Shown here: one piece after another, positions 16,049 to 25,309 of the stretch
How positions within the stretch are numbered: position 1 is the stretch's first letter
Layout: every line of letters starts with the position of its first letter
Assembly (NCBI RefSeq): GCF_000739695.1
Contig: NZ_BBIO01000007.1
Coordinates: 62,001-126,000, forward strand
Reading direction: 5' to 3'
From: Tepidicaulis marinus
Lineage (GTDB): Bacteria; Pseudomonadota; Alphaproteobacteria; Parvibaculales; Parvibaculaceae
Length of the DNA stretch: 64,000 nt
Made by a program: the position numbers and the translations under genes
Notes under the pieces: model-generated
The model's database searches: none
Told to the model about the DNA's origin: nothing
Seen by the model: the letters and a program-made list of their open reading frames with translations, nothing else

Positions 16049-17459
16049 TCTGAACAGTCTTTCCTTTCGCCTGATCGCCGCTGCGACGGTGTGGATCGGG
16101 CTTTTTCTGCTGCTGGCGGGCATTGGCCTCACCTCGCTGTTCCGCCAATCGGTGGAGCGCAGCTTCGACAGCAATCTGGAAGTCATGCTGGACGGGCTTG
16201 TCGCCGTCGCCGAAATTTCGCCCGAAGGACGCATCTCGCTTCAGCGCACCCCTGCCGAAACCCGCTTCGACCGGGCTTATTCGGGCTGGTACTGGCAGAT
16301 CACGCCGCTCGATAGCGCCGCCGTCATCGAGGCGGTGGAAGAAAATGAAGGCCCGGACAGCGAAGTGATGCGCTCGCGCTCGCTCTGGGACATTACGCTG
16401 CCGCTCAAACGCCTCGCTGCGCTTGAAGAAGACGATGAAGGCGGGCTCCGGCGCGGTTACATGGCCGGGCCGCAGGATCAGCGTCTGCGGGTGCTGGAGC
16501 GCCGGCTGGCGTTGCCGGAAAATCCGCGCGTCATTTCTTTTGCGCTGGCCGCCGATACCTCAAGCATCGACGCGGAAGTGGCGCAGTTCAACGGCTTTGT
16601 CATTGGCGGGCTTTTCATGCTGGGCGGCGGGCTTGTCATTGCGCTGGTGATCCAGGTGCGTTTCGGCCTGCGCCCCTTGGAAAATGTGCGCACCGCCTTG
16701 CGCGATATCCGCACCGGGCGGCAAACACGGCTGCATGGGGATTTTCCCGCCGAGATCAAACCGCTGGCGGACGAGCTGAACAGCTTGCTCGATTACACGA
16801 CGGACGTGCTGGAGCGCTCGCGCACCCATGTGGGTAATCTCGCTCATGCGCTCAAAACACCGCTCAGCGTGCTGACGAACGAAAGCCGGCGCTCGCAGGG
16901 CGCGCTGGCCGGGCTCGTTGAGCGGGAAGCGGCCGCCATGCGCGAGCAGATCGACCATCATCTCTCCCGCGCGCGGGCCGCCGCCTCCGTGAGGGTGCTT
17001 GGCGCTTTCACCCCGCTCGAACCCTTGATCGAGCGCATGGAGCGCACGCTTGCCCGCATCTATCTCGATAAGAACCTCTTGATCGAGGCGGAGTGCGAGG
17101 CAGGGCTCGCCTTTCGCGGGGAAGCGCAGGACATGGAGGAGCTGATCGGCAACCTGCTCGACAATGCTTGCAAATGGGCGGCGCGGCGGGTGCGTATTCA
17201 TGCCAGCGGGGCGGCGGGGGACGGGGACACATTAACGCTTTGCGTCGATGACGACGGGCCGGGCCTGAGCGGGGAAGAGCGGGAAAAAGCGCTGGGGCGC
17301 GGACAGCGCCTGGATGAGCGAAAGCCGGGGTCGGGGCTCGGTCTTTCCATCGTCAAGGACATCGCGGCGCTTTATAACGGTGCCTTTACGCTGGAAGAAA
17401 GCCCGCTCGGGGGGCTGCGCGCCCGGCTCGTTCTGCCGCGCGCCAAGGCGGAGAGCTGA
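16038..17459 (+). CDS. Sensor histidine kinase, PhoQ-like
   Basis: A 473-residue membrane kinase. Transmembrane helices at about 10-36 and 186-207 enclose a periplasmic sensor region of 150 residues rich in acidic patches (EDDEGG near 130). A HAMP-like linker leads to the atypical H-box NLAHALKTPLSVL with His270, as in PhoQ, then the N-box LIGNLLDNACKWA, and G-boxes DDGPGL and GSGLGLSIV. The ATG lies inside the end of the regulator gene, so the pair is coupled. The acidic patch could bind divalent cations by analogy with PhoQ; that is inference. Confidence 0.92.
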   Translation: MRLDLNSLSFRLIAAATVWIGLFLLLAGIGLTSLFRQSVERSFDSNLEVMLDGLVAVAEISPEGRISLQRTPAETRFDRAYSGWYWQITPLDSAAVIEAVEENEGPDSEVMRSRSLWDITLPLKRLAALEEDDEGGLRRGYMAGPQDQRLRVLERRLALPENPRVISFALAADTSSIDAEVAQFNGFVIGGLFMLGGGLVIALVIQVRFGLRPLENVRTALRDIRTGRQTRLHGDFPAEIKPLADELNSLLDYTTDVLERSRTHVGNLAHALKTPLSVLTNESRRSQGALAGLVEREAAAMREQIDHHLSRARAAASVRVLGAFTPLEPLIERMERTLARIYLDKNLLIEAECEAGLAFRGEAQDMEELIGNLLDNACKWAARRVRIHASGAAGDGDTLTLCVDDDGPGLSGEEREKALGRGQRLDERKPGSGLGLSIVKDIAALYNGAFTLEESPLGGLRARLVLPRAKAES

Positions 17460-17568
17460 GGGCGGGAACCTGAACCGGGTATGAACGTTCTATTCACACC
17501 AGACATAGGTCGAAGCGTCTAGTCTTATGTTCGAAGTGCACGGACGCACGGAAAGGACAAGGTGTGAA

Positions 17569-18033
17569 ATGCGCATTCTGAAATATTTCGCGGTCGGCCT
17601 CATCGCCATCTCCTTGGGCGCTTGCGCGAACTCGGGGATGGGACCGAAACAGACAGGCGGTACGGTGCTCGGCGCCATTGCCGGCGGGGTGGCCGGCTCG
17701 CAGTTCGGCTCCGGCAGCGGGCGGCTGATTGCCACGGGCATCGGGACGCTTCTGGGCGCGGCCCTCGGTAACAATATCGGCCAGAGCCTCGACCGGGCCG
17801 ACCGGCAATATCTGCACAATGCCTCCTATCAGGCATTCGAAACCGGCAATACCCAGCGCTGGAGCAATCCGCAAAGCGGCCATTACGGCGTGGTGGAGCC
17901 GGCTCCGGTTTACCAGTCCGGCAACAATTACTGCCGCGAATATAAGCAGACCATCTATATCGACGGTGAGCCGCAGACCGGCACCGGCACGGCCTGCCGC
18001 CAGCCGGACGGTACCTGGCGCATCGCCGGGTAA
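17569..18033 (+). CDS. Glycine-zipper outer-membrane lipoprotein (17 kDa antigen/SlyB-like)
   Basis: A 154-residue protein with a lipoprotein signal ending in the lipobox LGAC (acylated cysteine about residue 20). A glycine-zipper follows, GGTVLGAIAGGVAG and GIGTLLGAALGNNIG, the hallmark of the rickettsial 17 kDa antigen family. The C-terminal part has CREYKQTIYIDGEPQTGTGT and a conserved second cysteine. It stabilises the envelope in related bacteria. AAGGACAAGG precedes the ATG at 17569. It follows the PhoQ-like kinase by 109 bases and ends at a strong terminator. Confidence 0.88.
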   Translation: MRILKYFAVGLIAISLGACANSGMGPKQTGGTVLGAIAGGVAGSQFGSGSGRLIATGIGTLLGAALGNNIGQSLDRADRQYLHNASYQAFETGNTQRWSNPQSGHYGVVEPAPVYQSGNNYCREYKQTIYIDGEPQTGTGTACRQPDGTWRIAG

Positions 18034-18057
18034 CATCACCGCCAATGAGGCAAGCAG

Positions 18058-18084
18058 GGCCGCCCGGTTAAACGGGCGGCCTTT
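18058..18084 (+). terminator. Terminator between converging genes
   Basis: A nine-base-pair perfect stem GGCCGCCCG/CGGGCGGCC with loop GTTAAA is followed by TTT. It separates the lipoprotein gene from the converging BrkB-family gene ending at 18098. Confidence 0.75.
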
Positions 18085-18097
18085 GGCTATTCTTTGG

Positions 18098-19462
18098 CTA
18101 TTCGGCGGCTTCTTTTTTCAGGGTCTCGGCTTCGGCCAACAGATCGGCCACGGTTGCGGTGCGTTTGAGAATGCTCTGCCGGGCCTCATCGAGGCGGGTG
18201 AACAGCCCGTCCACGGCAGGGTCGCTATTGATGTCCATGCTGGAAAGGGCGCCGGCCTGCACGCCCCGGCGCACCGTCTCGATCGCCTCGCCAATATCCG
18301 ATTGCGCGGCATCGCGGCCCGGCATGATCCGCCCGCCCTGTTCGCTGACGGCAATGAAGCCGGCCTGGTGCAGCGGGTAAATAATCTCCTCCAGCACCCC
18401 GAGCGGCACATTGAGCCGGCGGGCAAGCACGGCGGCGGGCCAAAGCCTTCCGCCCTTTTTGAAAGCCCGATGAATGATGACGAGAACCGCAAGCGTGATG
18501 CGGTCCGTATCGCGCATGGTCAGACGCGCAACGCCAAGCTCGGGTGAGAGGTGGCGCCGGTTCTGGTAATAGTAAGAGACCGAGCAGCCCGTCAGCAAAA
18601 TGAGCCAGGCGGCATAAAGCCAGATCATGAAAAAGACGAGGCTGGCGAAAGCCGAATAGATGGCCGCATAGCGCGCCGAAGTGACGACGAAAGTGGCAAA
18701 GGCCCAGCCCGTCGCCACCCAGATCAGCCCGGCCGTGAGCCCCCCCAGCAACGCGGCGCCCGGCTGCACATGGGTGTGCGGGATCACCTTATAAAGCAGC
18801 GAGAACATGCCCACCATGACGAGATAGGGCATGATGAGGCCGACATATTGCAGCGCCTCCTTGATCGGCAGCACGGTGGCCGCGTCTTCCACGATTTCGG
18901 AGGAAACCGCGGTCGCCATGATCCCGAAGGCAAGAAAGAGGGCAAGAGGACCGAGCAGGCCGACGCTGACGAATTCCGTCAATTGCCGGGCAAGCGAGCG
19001 GCCCGAGCGTACGTGCCAGATCTCGTTGAAGGCCTTCTCGATCTTCTGCATGGTCGAAACGAGCGTGTAGATCAAAAAGACAAGGCCGACGGAACCGAGC
19101 ACGGAGATATTGACCTGCTCGACGAAGGCGAGGGTACGGTCGGTGATTTCAGCCCCTTGCGCGCCGAGCGGGGCGAGGAATTCGCGCATCAGGTCGGCGA
19201 CATGGTTTTGCACGCCGAATGCCTTAAGCACTGCAAAGACGATGGCCAGAACCGGCACGAGGGCGAGCAGCGTCGTATAGACAAGGCTCATGGCCTGCTG
19301 GTTCGCCCGGCCCGCCATCAGGTCATGGAGGATCACCCAGGTGATACGCCCGGCAAAGATCGCGGCCCGGAGGGGCCGGTTCTCCTTGGGAAGCTGGCTT
19401 TCCCAGATGAGCGTGTGAAGGCGCGAAACAGGGTTGATTTCCGCCAGATCGGGGATGCGCAT
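18098..19462 (-). CDS. YihY/BrkB family inner-membrane protein
   Basis: A 454-residue protein with about six hydrophobic segments between residues 55 and 305 and the family stretch QAMSLVYTTLLALVPVLA plus AFNEIWHVRSGRS. Old annotations call the family ribonuclease BN, but that activity is not its own; some members affect serum resistance. A cytoplasmic tail of about 130 residues contains a winged-helix-like region (VLARRLNVPLGVLEEIIYPL). It diverges from the unknown 479-residue gene across a 137-base gap. Confidence 0.88.
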   Translation of the reverse strand: MRIPDLAEINPVSRLHTLIWESQLPKENRPLRAAIFAGRITWVILHDLMAGRANQQAMSLVYTTLLALVPVLAIVFAVLKAFGVQNHVADLMREFLAPLGAQGAEITDRTLAFVEQVNISVLGSVGLVFLIYTLVSTMQKIEKAFNEIWHVRSGRSLARQLTEFVSVGLLGPLALFLAFGIMATAVSSEIVEDAATVLPIKEALQYVGLIMPYLVMVGMFSLLYKVIPHTHVQPGAALLGGLTAGLIWVATGWAFATFVVTSARYAAIYSAFASLVFFMIWLYAAWLILLTGCSVSYYYQNRRHLSPELGVARLTMRDTDRITLAVLVIIHRAFKKGGRLWPAAVLARRLNVPLGVLEEIIYPLHQAGFIAVSEQGGRIMPGRDAAQSDIGEAIETVRRGVQAGALSSMDINSDPAVDGLFTRLDEARQSILKRTATVADLLAEAETLKKEAAE

Positions 19463-19599
19463 GGGCGGTCAGCCCTCCATAAGCTCGCCTAACTGTGATT
19501 TGGCCGTCATCTTGGCGTCAAGGGCTCGTTAAGTCTAATGATGCTAATCTGCCTAACGGTAGATTAACCAAATTCTGACCGATCGGAAACAGGCTGCGG

Positions 19600-21039
19600 A
19601 TGCTGGACGAAATATCGGATGCGGAAAAAGCTTCACGCCTCGGCAGCTATTTGACATCGCTGCCGGCAGGCATGGCGCTCAAATTGCTTTCGGGTGTCGA
19701 GCGCGCCGTCGTGGCGGGCGAGGAAGCAGGACTGCCGATCGAGTTTATCCGGCAAGCGGTGCGTCCCATCGCCCGTTCATTGGAAGGGCGCCGCCCCGGT
19801 TACGCAACCGCGCAGCGCCGGTTTTGTTTGCCGTTTGAGGGGCTGCTGGTCAACCTGCGCACCGGGCGCAAGATACCGGGGCTGGTGCCGCGCGCGTCCA
19901 TCAATCCCGTTTGGGAAGTGCTGCGCGCCGATCTTTTGCCCGATACTTTCCCCAGCCTCGTTGAAAACGTCTCCCGCCATATTCTGCACGGCGATCCGGA
20001 AGCGCTCGGCGCTTCGCTCAGCGTCATGCGCCAGAGCGCGGCCCGCGCGCTTTTGGAAGCTGAGGCACGGGCCGGCAGCGATCCCGGTTACCGGGAAGTT
20101 TTGGACAGACGGCTCGGCGGCGCGCAGGTGAGGGCCGATGCTGTAGATATCGCCCATGCGCTGGCGATCGGCGACGATATTCTAGCACTTAGCGAGAAGT
20201 TGCCCGAAACGATCGAGGAATTCGACGAAAGCTGCCTGCGGCTGGTGCGCGAAACCTATGACCGTGTTTACAAAGAGGCCCCCGACCACTCGCTTTACAT
20301 TGCCTTTGCCGTAATGGGCCGTATGGAGCAACCCTGGCAGATCATGCGCCTTGCCCGTTCGATCGCCCGGCAAAATTCGGACCTCTTGATTGCGCGCACG
20401 GATCTTGCCGCGCTTGGCGAGCGGCTGCTCATTCAAAGCGAAGACATCTGCGCGCAGGTTTGCGCCTTGCGGCCCGGCGTCACCTCGCTCGAGCCGATGG
20501 CCGAAGAGGTGTTGCGGCTTGCCAATATCTCCAAGGGATTTCGGGAGGAAATCGACCTCGTGCGTTATGGCGCGTGGGAGAAACGGGTTTTCGCGGTGCG
20601 CCAAAAAATGAGCACGGCGATCGGCGACCATTTGGCGCGCTTCGAGCGCGATCTGCACGGCGCGCTGCCGTTGCAGCAGGCCGGCGCTTTCGGCAAGGCC
20701 GCCATTTCCCGCGCCGACCTTTCCAAACGCATGTCGCTGGAAAAGGCCGAGAAGGTCAGAGCCTCGTTCCGCTTCATGCTGGCGACATGGGCGCGCGCCG
20801 ATGTGCTGGGCGTTTCGCAGATATACCGCGACCTGCGCCATATTCTGGATACCTATCTGGCGCTCTACACCGAAGCGCTGATCACCGAATTGCGCTTGGC
20901 GGCAACGAAGCCGGAGATGGAGCCGCCTGCCGCCGCTTTTGCTGCCGAGCTTTTGGAGCTTCTGGAGGGCGAGGAAGCTGCCGCGCTTTTCCGCCGCCGC
21001 GTGCAAGTGGCGCTGCGGGAGACGGTGGGCGCGGCGTAA
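19600..21039 (+). CDS. Conserved hypothetical protein, mostly helical
   Basis: A soluble 479-residue protein without signal peptide or membrane segments. I recognise no domain. It is rich in Ala, Leu and Arg with long predicted helices, and contains a single cysteine-containing stretch EDICAQVCALRPG. Codon use matches its neighbours, so it looks like a resident gene. Alphaproteobacteria carry similar proteins of unknown function. Upstream, TTAAGTCTAAT and GATTAACC give the gap some resemblance to CtrA half-sites but no exact pair. It converges with the desulfhydrase gene 21 bases on. Confidence 0.72.
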   Translation: MLDEISDAEKASRLGSYLTSLPAGMALKLLSGVERAVVAGEEAGLPIEFIRQAVRPIARSLEGRRPGYATAQRRFCLPFEGLLVNLRTGRKIPGLVPRASINPVWEVLRADLLPDTFPSLVENVSRHILHGDPEALGASLSVMRQSAARALLEAEARAGSDPGYREVLDRRLGGAQVRADAVDIAHALAIGDDILALSEKLPETIEEFDESCLRLVRETYDRVYKEAPDHSLYIAFAVMGRMEQPWQIMRLARSIARQNSDLLIARTDLAALGERLLIQSEDICAQVCALRPGVTSLEPMAEEVLRLANISKGFREEIDLVRYGAWEKRVFAVRQKMSTAIGDHLARFERDLHGALPLQQAGAFGKAAISRADLSKRMSLEKAEKVRASFRFMLATWARADVLGVSQIYRDLRHILDTYLALYTEALITELRLAATKPEMEPPAAAFAAELLELLEGEEAAALFRRRVQVALRETVGAA

Positions 21040-21060
21040 GCAGAGCGGTTCGAAGGCGGC

Positions 21061-22080
21061 TCAGCCTGCAAATTCTTCTTCATAAGCAAAAAGACCGGGC
21101 ATGCCGCCGGTGTGCAGAAAGACGACGGTCTCCTCCGGCCCGATCTCACCTCTGAAGATCATCGCGATCATCGCCGCCATGGCCTTGCCGCTATAAACGG
21201 GATCGAGCAGGATGCCTTCGGTCTGCGCCAGAGTGGAAACGGCGGCCTTCATCTCATCAGTCGGCACGCCGTAAGCCTCGCCTAAAAACCCGTCTACGAT
21301 CTCAAAACGCTCCGCCCCCACCCGGCGCACACCAAGCCGGTCCGCCGTGCGCTCGGTAAGGTCGGTGAGGTCCTCGCGCATTTTCTCCGTGTCGTGCCGG
21401 TAGACATTGATGCCGGTGACGCGCACATCGCTTGCCCGCCCGGCAAGACCGGTCAAAAGGCCGGCCTGCGTGCCGAGGCTGCTTGAGGCATGGACAATGC
21501 GGGTGAGGCCGATTTGTTTTGCGGCGGCCTGATCGAGAATTTCACCGGCCGCGCGCGCATAGCCGATGGCACCGACCGAGTTCGAGCCGCCAACGGGAAT
21601 GAGATAGGGCGTACCGTCTGCTTTGCTGATGTTACCCATCACCCGCTCGAAAACCTCCGCCGCATCTGCCGTGCCGTCTTCGATGACAAGATCGGCGCCG
21701 AGCACTTTGTCGAGCAGCAAATTGCCCGAGCGCCGGTAAAGCGCGCCCTGATAGGGCACGGTATCGAAAAGGATGAGCGTGCAGGCAAACCCCGCCTTGG
21801 AGGCCGCGGCCGCCGTCTGGCGGGCATGGTTGGATTGCAGCGCGCCGGCGGTGATCAGCGTGTCGGCATTTTGCTTGCGCGCCTCGCCCAGAAGATATTC
21901 GAGCTTGCGTGTTTTGTTGCCGCCGCCTGCAAGGCCCGTCATGTCGTCGCGTTTGATATAGAGCTGCGGACACGAGCCATTTTCGGCGGCGATGACGGCG
22001 CGCAGGTTCATCAGTTCTTGCAGCGGGGTCGGCGCTTCGAACAGCTCGACATGAGGCAGCAGGGAAAAGGGACCGGGCAT
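21061..22080 (-). CDS. D-cysteine desulfhydrase / ACC deaminase family PLP enzyme
   Basis: A 339-residue pyridoxal-phosphate enzyme of fold type II. Lys56 in GGGNKTRKLEYLL is the Schiff-base lysine, QSNHARQTAAAASKAG is the substrate loop and LHTGGMPGLFAYE closes the cofactor site. These fit D-cysteine desulfhydrases, which make pyruvate, sulfide and ammonia, and the related ACC deaminases; I favour the former on the QSNHARQ motif. The ATG is 14 bases after the CoA transferase stop, so the two are co-transcribed. Confidence 0.88.
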   Translation of the reverse strand: MPGPFSLLPHVELFEAPTPLQELMNLRAVIAAENGSCPQLYIKRDDMTGLAGGGNKTRKLEYLLGEARKQNADTLITAGALQSNHARQTAAAASKAGFACTLILFDTVPYQGALYRRSGNLLLDKVLGADLVIEDGTADAAEVFERVMGNISKADGTPYLIPVGGSNSVGAIGYARAAGEILDQAAAKQIGLTRIVHASSSLGTQAGLLTGLAGRASDVRVTGINVYRHDTEKMREDLTDLTERTADRLGVRRVGAERFEIVDGFLGEAYGVPTDEMKAAVSTLAQTEGILLDPVYSGKAMAAMIAMIFRGEIGPEETVVFLHTGGMPGLFAYEEEFAG

Positions 22081-22094
22081 GAATGCTCCAATGC

Positions 22095-23297
22095 TTAGAT
22101 GATGTTTTGCGCGCGTAAGGAGCGGATGTCCTCGTCGCTATAGCCGTATTCGGACAAAATATCGGCGGTATGTTCGCCGAGCAGCGGGGCGCGGTGACGG
22201 ATTTCACCGGGGCTGCCTGAAAGGCGCACCGGTGTTTCCATGAGCGGCGCCTCGCCGTCGATCCCCGGAAAACCCATGGGGTGCAGATAGCCCATGGCCT
22301 TGATATGCGGATCATCGAGCGCCTGTTGCGGGGTATAGACCGGACCGGCGGGAATGCGCGCGGCATCCAGTTCATCGAGCGCGGCGGCAACCGTACGCTC
22401 GGCGCACCATTTGCCCATGCGCTCACTCAGCACCTCGCCATTATCCCCGCGCGCCAGATCGTCCTTGAAGCGCGGATCGGTGAGCCAGTGGTCTTCGCCC
22501 ATGAGTTTTGCCCAGCGTTTGAAAAGCGGCTGACCGATACATTGCACCATAATCCAGCCGTCCTTGGCCTTGAAGATATCGACCGGCCCGGCATAGGGAC
22601 TGCGGTTGCCGATCCCCTCACGGTTCGTCTGGCGCAGCGACTGCTCGATCAGGTGGAAGTTGAAAAAATTGAGCGCTGTGGCGAGCAGCGCGCCTTCCAC
22701 GACCTGGCCCTTGCCGGTTTTCTGCCGCTCGAAAAGCGCCGCCATGGTGCCGAACGCGGCAAGCGAGGCGGTGCCGAAATCCACCCAGGGCGCATAGCTT
22801 TTCATCGGCTCGTCCGCATGACCCGTAAGATGTGCCGCGCCGCACATGGCCTGCGCAACGCCGTCGAAGCCGACGCGGTTCGAGTAAGGTCCGCCATGGC
22901 CGAAAGCGGAGACGGTGGTCAGGATGATGCCGGGATTGATGGCGCTCAAGGTCTCATAGTCGAGCCCCATGGCTTTAAGCGTCTGAGGCGGCAGATTGGC
23001 CACCACGACATCGGCCTTGGCCACCATCGCGCGCACGACCTTGCGCCCCTCTTCGCTCATCGGGTCGAGGGTCATGCCGCGCTTGTTCCGGTTGAGCTGC
23101 AGGAACATCGTGCCTTCGCCGCCTTCTCCCGCGCCCGCGCCAGGGCGGAAGGGCTGCACGAAACGGTCCTCGCTCCCCTCGCGCTTTTCGACACGGATCA
23201 CCTCCGCGCCCATATCCCCCAACAGCGTCGCGCAATAGGGCCCGGCAATGTAACGGCCGAAATCCAGCACCTTGATTCCCGATAAAATACCGCTCAT
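22095..23297 (-). CDS. Family III (CaiB/BaiF) CoA transferase
   Basis: A 400-residue enzyme that moves CoA between carboxylic acids. It starts with SGIKVLDFGRYIAGPY and has GDMGAEVIRVEKREG, with the likely catalytic Asp145 in RVGFDGVAQAMCG. The C-terminal EHTADILSEYGY is typical. I place the start at 23297, where GGGAGACGG precedes the ATG; a longer frame to 23375 would run through the promoter region. It leads an operon with the desulfhydrase-like gene. Substrate unknown. Confidence 0.9.
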   Translation of the reverse strand: MSGILSGIKVLDFGRYIAGPYCATLLGDMGAEVIRVEKREGSEDRFVQPFRPGAGAGEGGEGTMFLQLNRNKRGMTLDPMSEEGRKVVRAMVAKADVVVANLPPQTLKAMGLDYETLSAINPGIILTTVSAFGHGGPYSNRVGFDGVAQAMCGAAHLTGHADEPMKSYAPWVDFGTASLAAFGTMAALFERQKTGKGQVVEGALLATALNFFNFHLIEQSLRQTNREGIGNRSPYAGPVDIFKAKDGWIMVQCIGQPLFKRWAKLMGEDHWLTDPRFKDDLARGDNGEVLSERMGKWCAERTVAAALDELDAARIPAGPVYTPQQALDDPHIKAMGYLHPMGFPGIDGEAPLMETPVRLSGSPGEIRHRAPLLGEHTADILSEYGYSDEDIRSLRAQNII

Positions 23298-23351
23298 TTC
23301 CGTCTCCCGGTGCGCTTGTTTCTGAAAACTCAAGTCTTTGGCCGCACTATG

Positions 23352-23393
23352 CCTGCCAAAAGGAAATATTTCCATTTTCTTTACCTGCCAAAA
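23352..23393 (-). promoter_or_regulatory. Direct repeats and palindrome upstream of the CoA transferase
   Basis: CCTGCCAAAA occurs exactly at 23352-23361 and 23384-23393, 32 bases apart (three helical turns), with the palindrome GGAAATATTTCC (23362-23373) between. On the minus strand the outer copy gives TTGGCA, and 17 bases on TATTTC lies in the palindrome, so it may be both promoter and operator. Confidence 0.4.
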
Positions 23394-23512
23394 CTAGGCT
23401 CGTGCCCGGGTAACCTTGAGTGAGCCCAAAAGGGGGAGGGGAACACTCCGTGAAGGCAAGGCCGACCGCGCCCGCGCCGTCCGCCAAGTCCGAGGGAAAC
23501 AGGAAACGTCCC

Positions 23513-25309
23513 ATGAATATTTACCGGTGGGACGGTGAGTTTTCGGACAGGCAGGAGGAAGCGGCTTTTTTAATGGCGACATGGAATGTCGTCCTGTCCC
23601 GCACGCGCGTCGCCATCGCCGCGGCTGTGATTTTTCTGCTCGCCAGCAGTTCCGATTTTCTACATCACGGTTTTTCGCTCGTTTATTTCGAGCTTTTGGC
23701 CGCGCGTCTTGCCGCTTTCACGGTTTGTCTTGCGCCGATCGTGCTTTTCCGCCGCAGCCCGGATTCGCAGGTCTTCTTTTTCGGCCTGACGCTGGGTGAG
23801 TTTCTCGTCTTTCTCGTGGCAATGACCGCTCATGCGGTGAACGGGGATGAGCTGGCGCTTGTCAGCATCAGTGCTTTTGCGATCGTCGCGGTGATTTATT
23901 TCGGGGTGCCGAACCGGCTGATCTACACAGCGCCCGTCGCCATTCTCTCCAGTCTCATTCATGTGGCGATGAGCTACGGCATATTGGGCGCCAGTACGCC
24001 GGAGACCGCGCAATTGATGCTCTCCTGGACGGCGCTCCATATTATCGGTATTCAAACGATCCGCATTTCATCTCAATTGCGCCGTTCCGAACACCGCACC
24101 ATTCACCAGTACCGTGCCCTGACGACCCGGCTGCGCCGGGAAATGAGCGACCGCTGGCAGGCCGAAGGCGTGGCGCAGCTCAATGAGGAAAATTTCCGCA
24201 CGGTCTTCCGCGCTGCGCCCATTCCGCTGGCCTTGGTGCGCCCGCAGAACAGCCGGATCATCCAGGCGAACAAGGCCGCGCTCGATCTTTTCCGGATTCC
24301 GGAAGACAAGGCGGGCACGATCAGTCTTGCCAGTTTCTTCGGCGACGATTTCAAGCAGCTTGCCGCCATTGGCCGCAATTTGAGCGAGCAGGGCGAGATC
24401 GAGCTGAAGCTGAGTTCCTATGAGGGTGATGAAATTTGGGCGCAAGTGGCGGGCGCCGCGATCCGATACCGGGGCGGGCCGGCCATTCTTCTGGGCTTGC
24501 ATGATGTGACCGAGCGGCGCAAGGAAGCCGAAGATCTGCGTCTTGCCCGCGACCAGGCGACGGCGGCGAACAAATCCAAGAGCGAGTTTCTCGCCAACAT
24601 GAGTCACGAGCTCAGAACCCCGCTCAACGCAATTATCGGTTTTTCCGAATCGATCGAGCGGGAGATTTTCGGACCGCTCGGTTCGCCGCGTTATCAGGAA
24701 TATGCCGCCGACATCTACGAGAGCGGCATTCATCTGCTCAACGTCATCAACGACATTCTCGATCTTTCAAAAATCGAGGCCGGACGTTTCGATCTCAGCG
24801 AGCATGAAATGGATGTGCGCGCGGTCTTGAACAGTGCCGCGGTCATCGTCAAACCGCGCGCGCAGCAGGCCGGCGTGCGGGTTGAAATCGATACGCCCGA
24901 TGAAGACCTCTTCCTTTACGCCGATGAGCGCGCGCTGAAACAGGTGCTGATCAATCTGCTCGCCAATGCAGTGAAATTCTCGCTACGCGGCGGGACGGTG
25001 CATCTTAGTGTGGAGACGGACGAAACGCATATGCACCTGAAAGTGCGCGATGAAGGCGTGGGCATGAGGCCGGAAGATATTCCCCGCGCGCTTCAACCCT
25101 TCACGCAGGTCGATGGTTCGCTCTCGCGTTCCCATGAAGGAACGGGGCTCGGCTTGCCGCTCGCCAAACGGCTGGTGGAGCTGCATGACGGCACGCTCTC
25201 CATCGAAAGCGCGCTCGGCGAGGGTACGTCTGTAACCGTCAGCTTGCCGATTTCCCGCCTGGTGAATCAGCCGCTTGCCAGCGACGAAAGTTCGATCGTG
25301 ATGATCTAG
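23513..25309 (+). CDS. DivJ-like membrane histidine kinase with PAS domain
   Basis: A 598-residue kinase from the ATG at 23513 (AGGAAAC upstream; an earlier GTG at 23420 is possible). The N-terminus has about six membrane segments (residues 27-190), then a PAS domain (about 245-355), the H-box FLANMSHELRTPLNAIIGF, DILDLSKIEAGRF, the N-box LINLLANAVKF and GTGLGLPLAKRL. Length, multi-span N-terminus and the PdhS-type dimerisation region resemble Caulobacter DivJ (597 residues), a kinase for the cell-cycle regulator DivK. No response regulator is adjacent. The DivJ assignment is inference. Confidence 0.8.
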   Translation: MNIYRWDGEFSDRQEEAAFLMATWNVVLSRTRVAIAAAVIFLLASSSDFLHHGFSLVYFELLAARLAAFTVCLAPIVLFRRSPDSQVFFFGLTLGEFLVFLVAMTAHAVNGDELALVSISAFAIVAVIYFGVPNRLIYTAPVAILSSLIHVAMSYGILGASTPETAQLMLSWTALHIIGIQTIRISSQLRRSEHRTIHQYRALTTRLRREMSDRWQAEGVAQLNEENFRTVFRAAPIPLALVRPQNSRIIQANKAALDLFRIPEDKAGTISLASFFGDDFKQLAAIGRNLSEQGEIELKLSSYEGDEIWAQVAGAAIRYRGGPAILLGLHDVTERRKEAEDLRLARDQATAANKSKSEFLANMSHELRTPLNAIIGFSESIEREIFGPLGSPRYQEYAADIYESGIHLLNVINDILDLSKIEAGRFDLSEHEMDVRAVLNSAAVIVKPRAQQAGVRVEIDTPDEDLFLYADERALKQVLINLLANAVKFSLRGGTVHLSVETDETHMHLKVRDEGVGMRPEDIPRALQPFTQVDGSLSRSHEGTGLGLPLAKRLVELHDGTLSIESALGEGTSVTVSLPISRLVNQPLASDESSIVMI

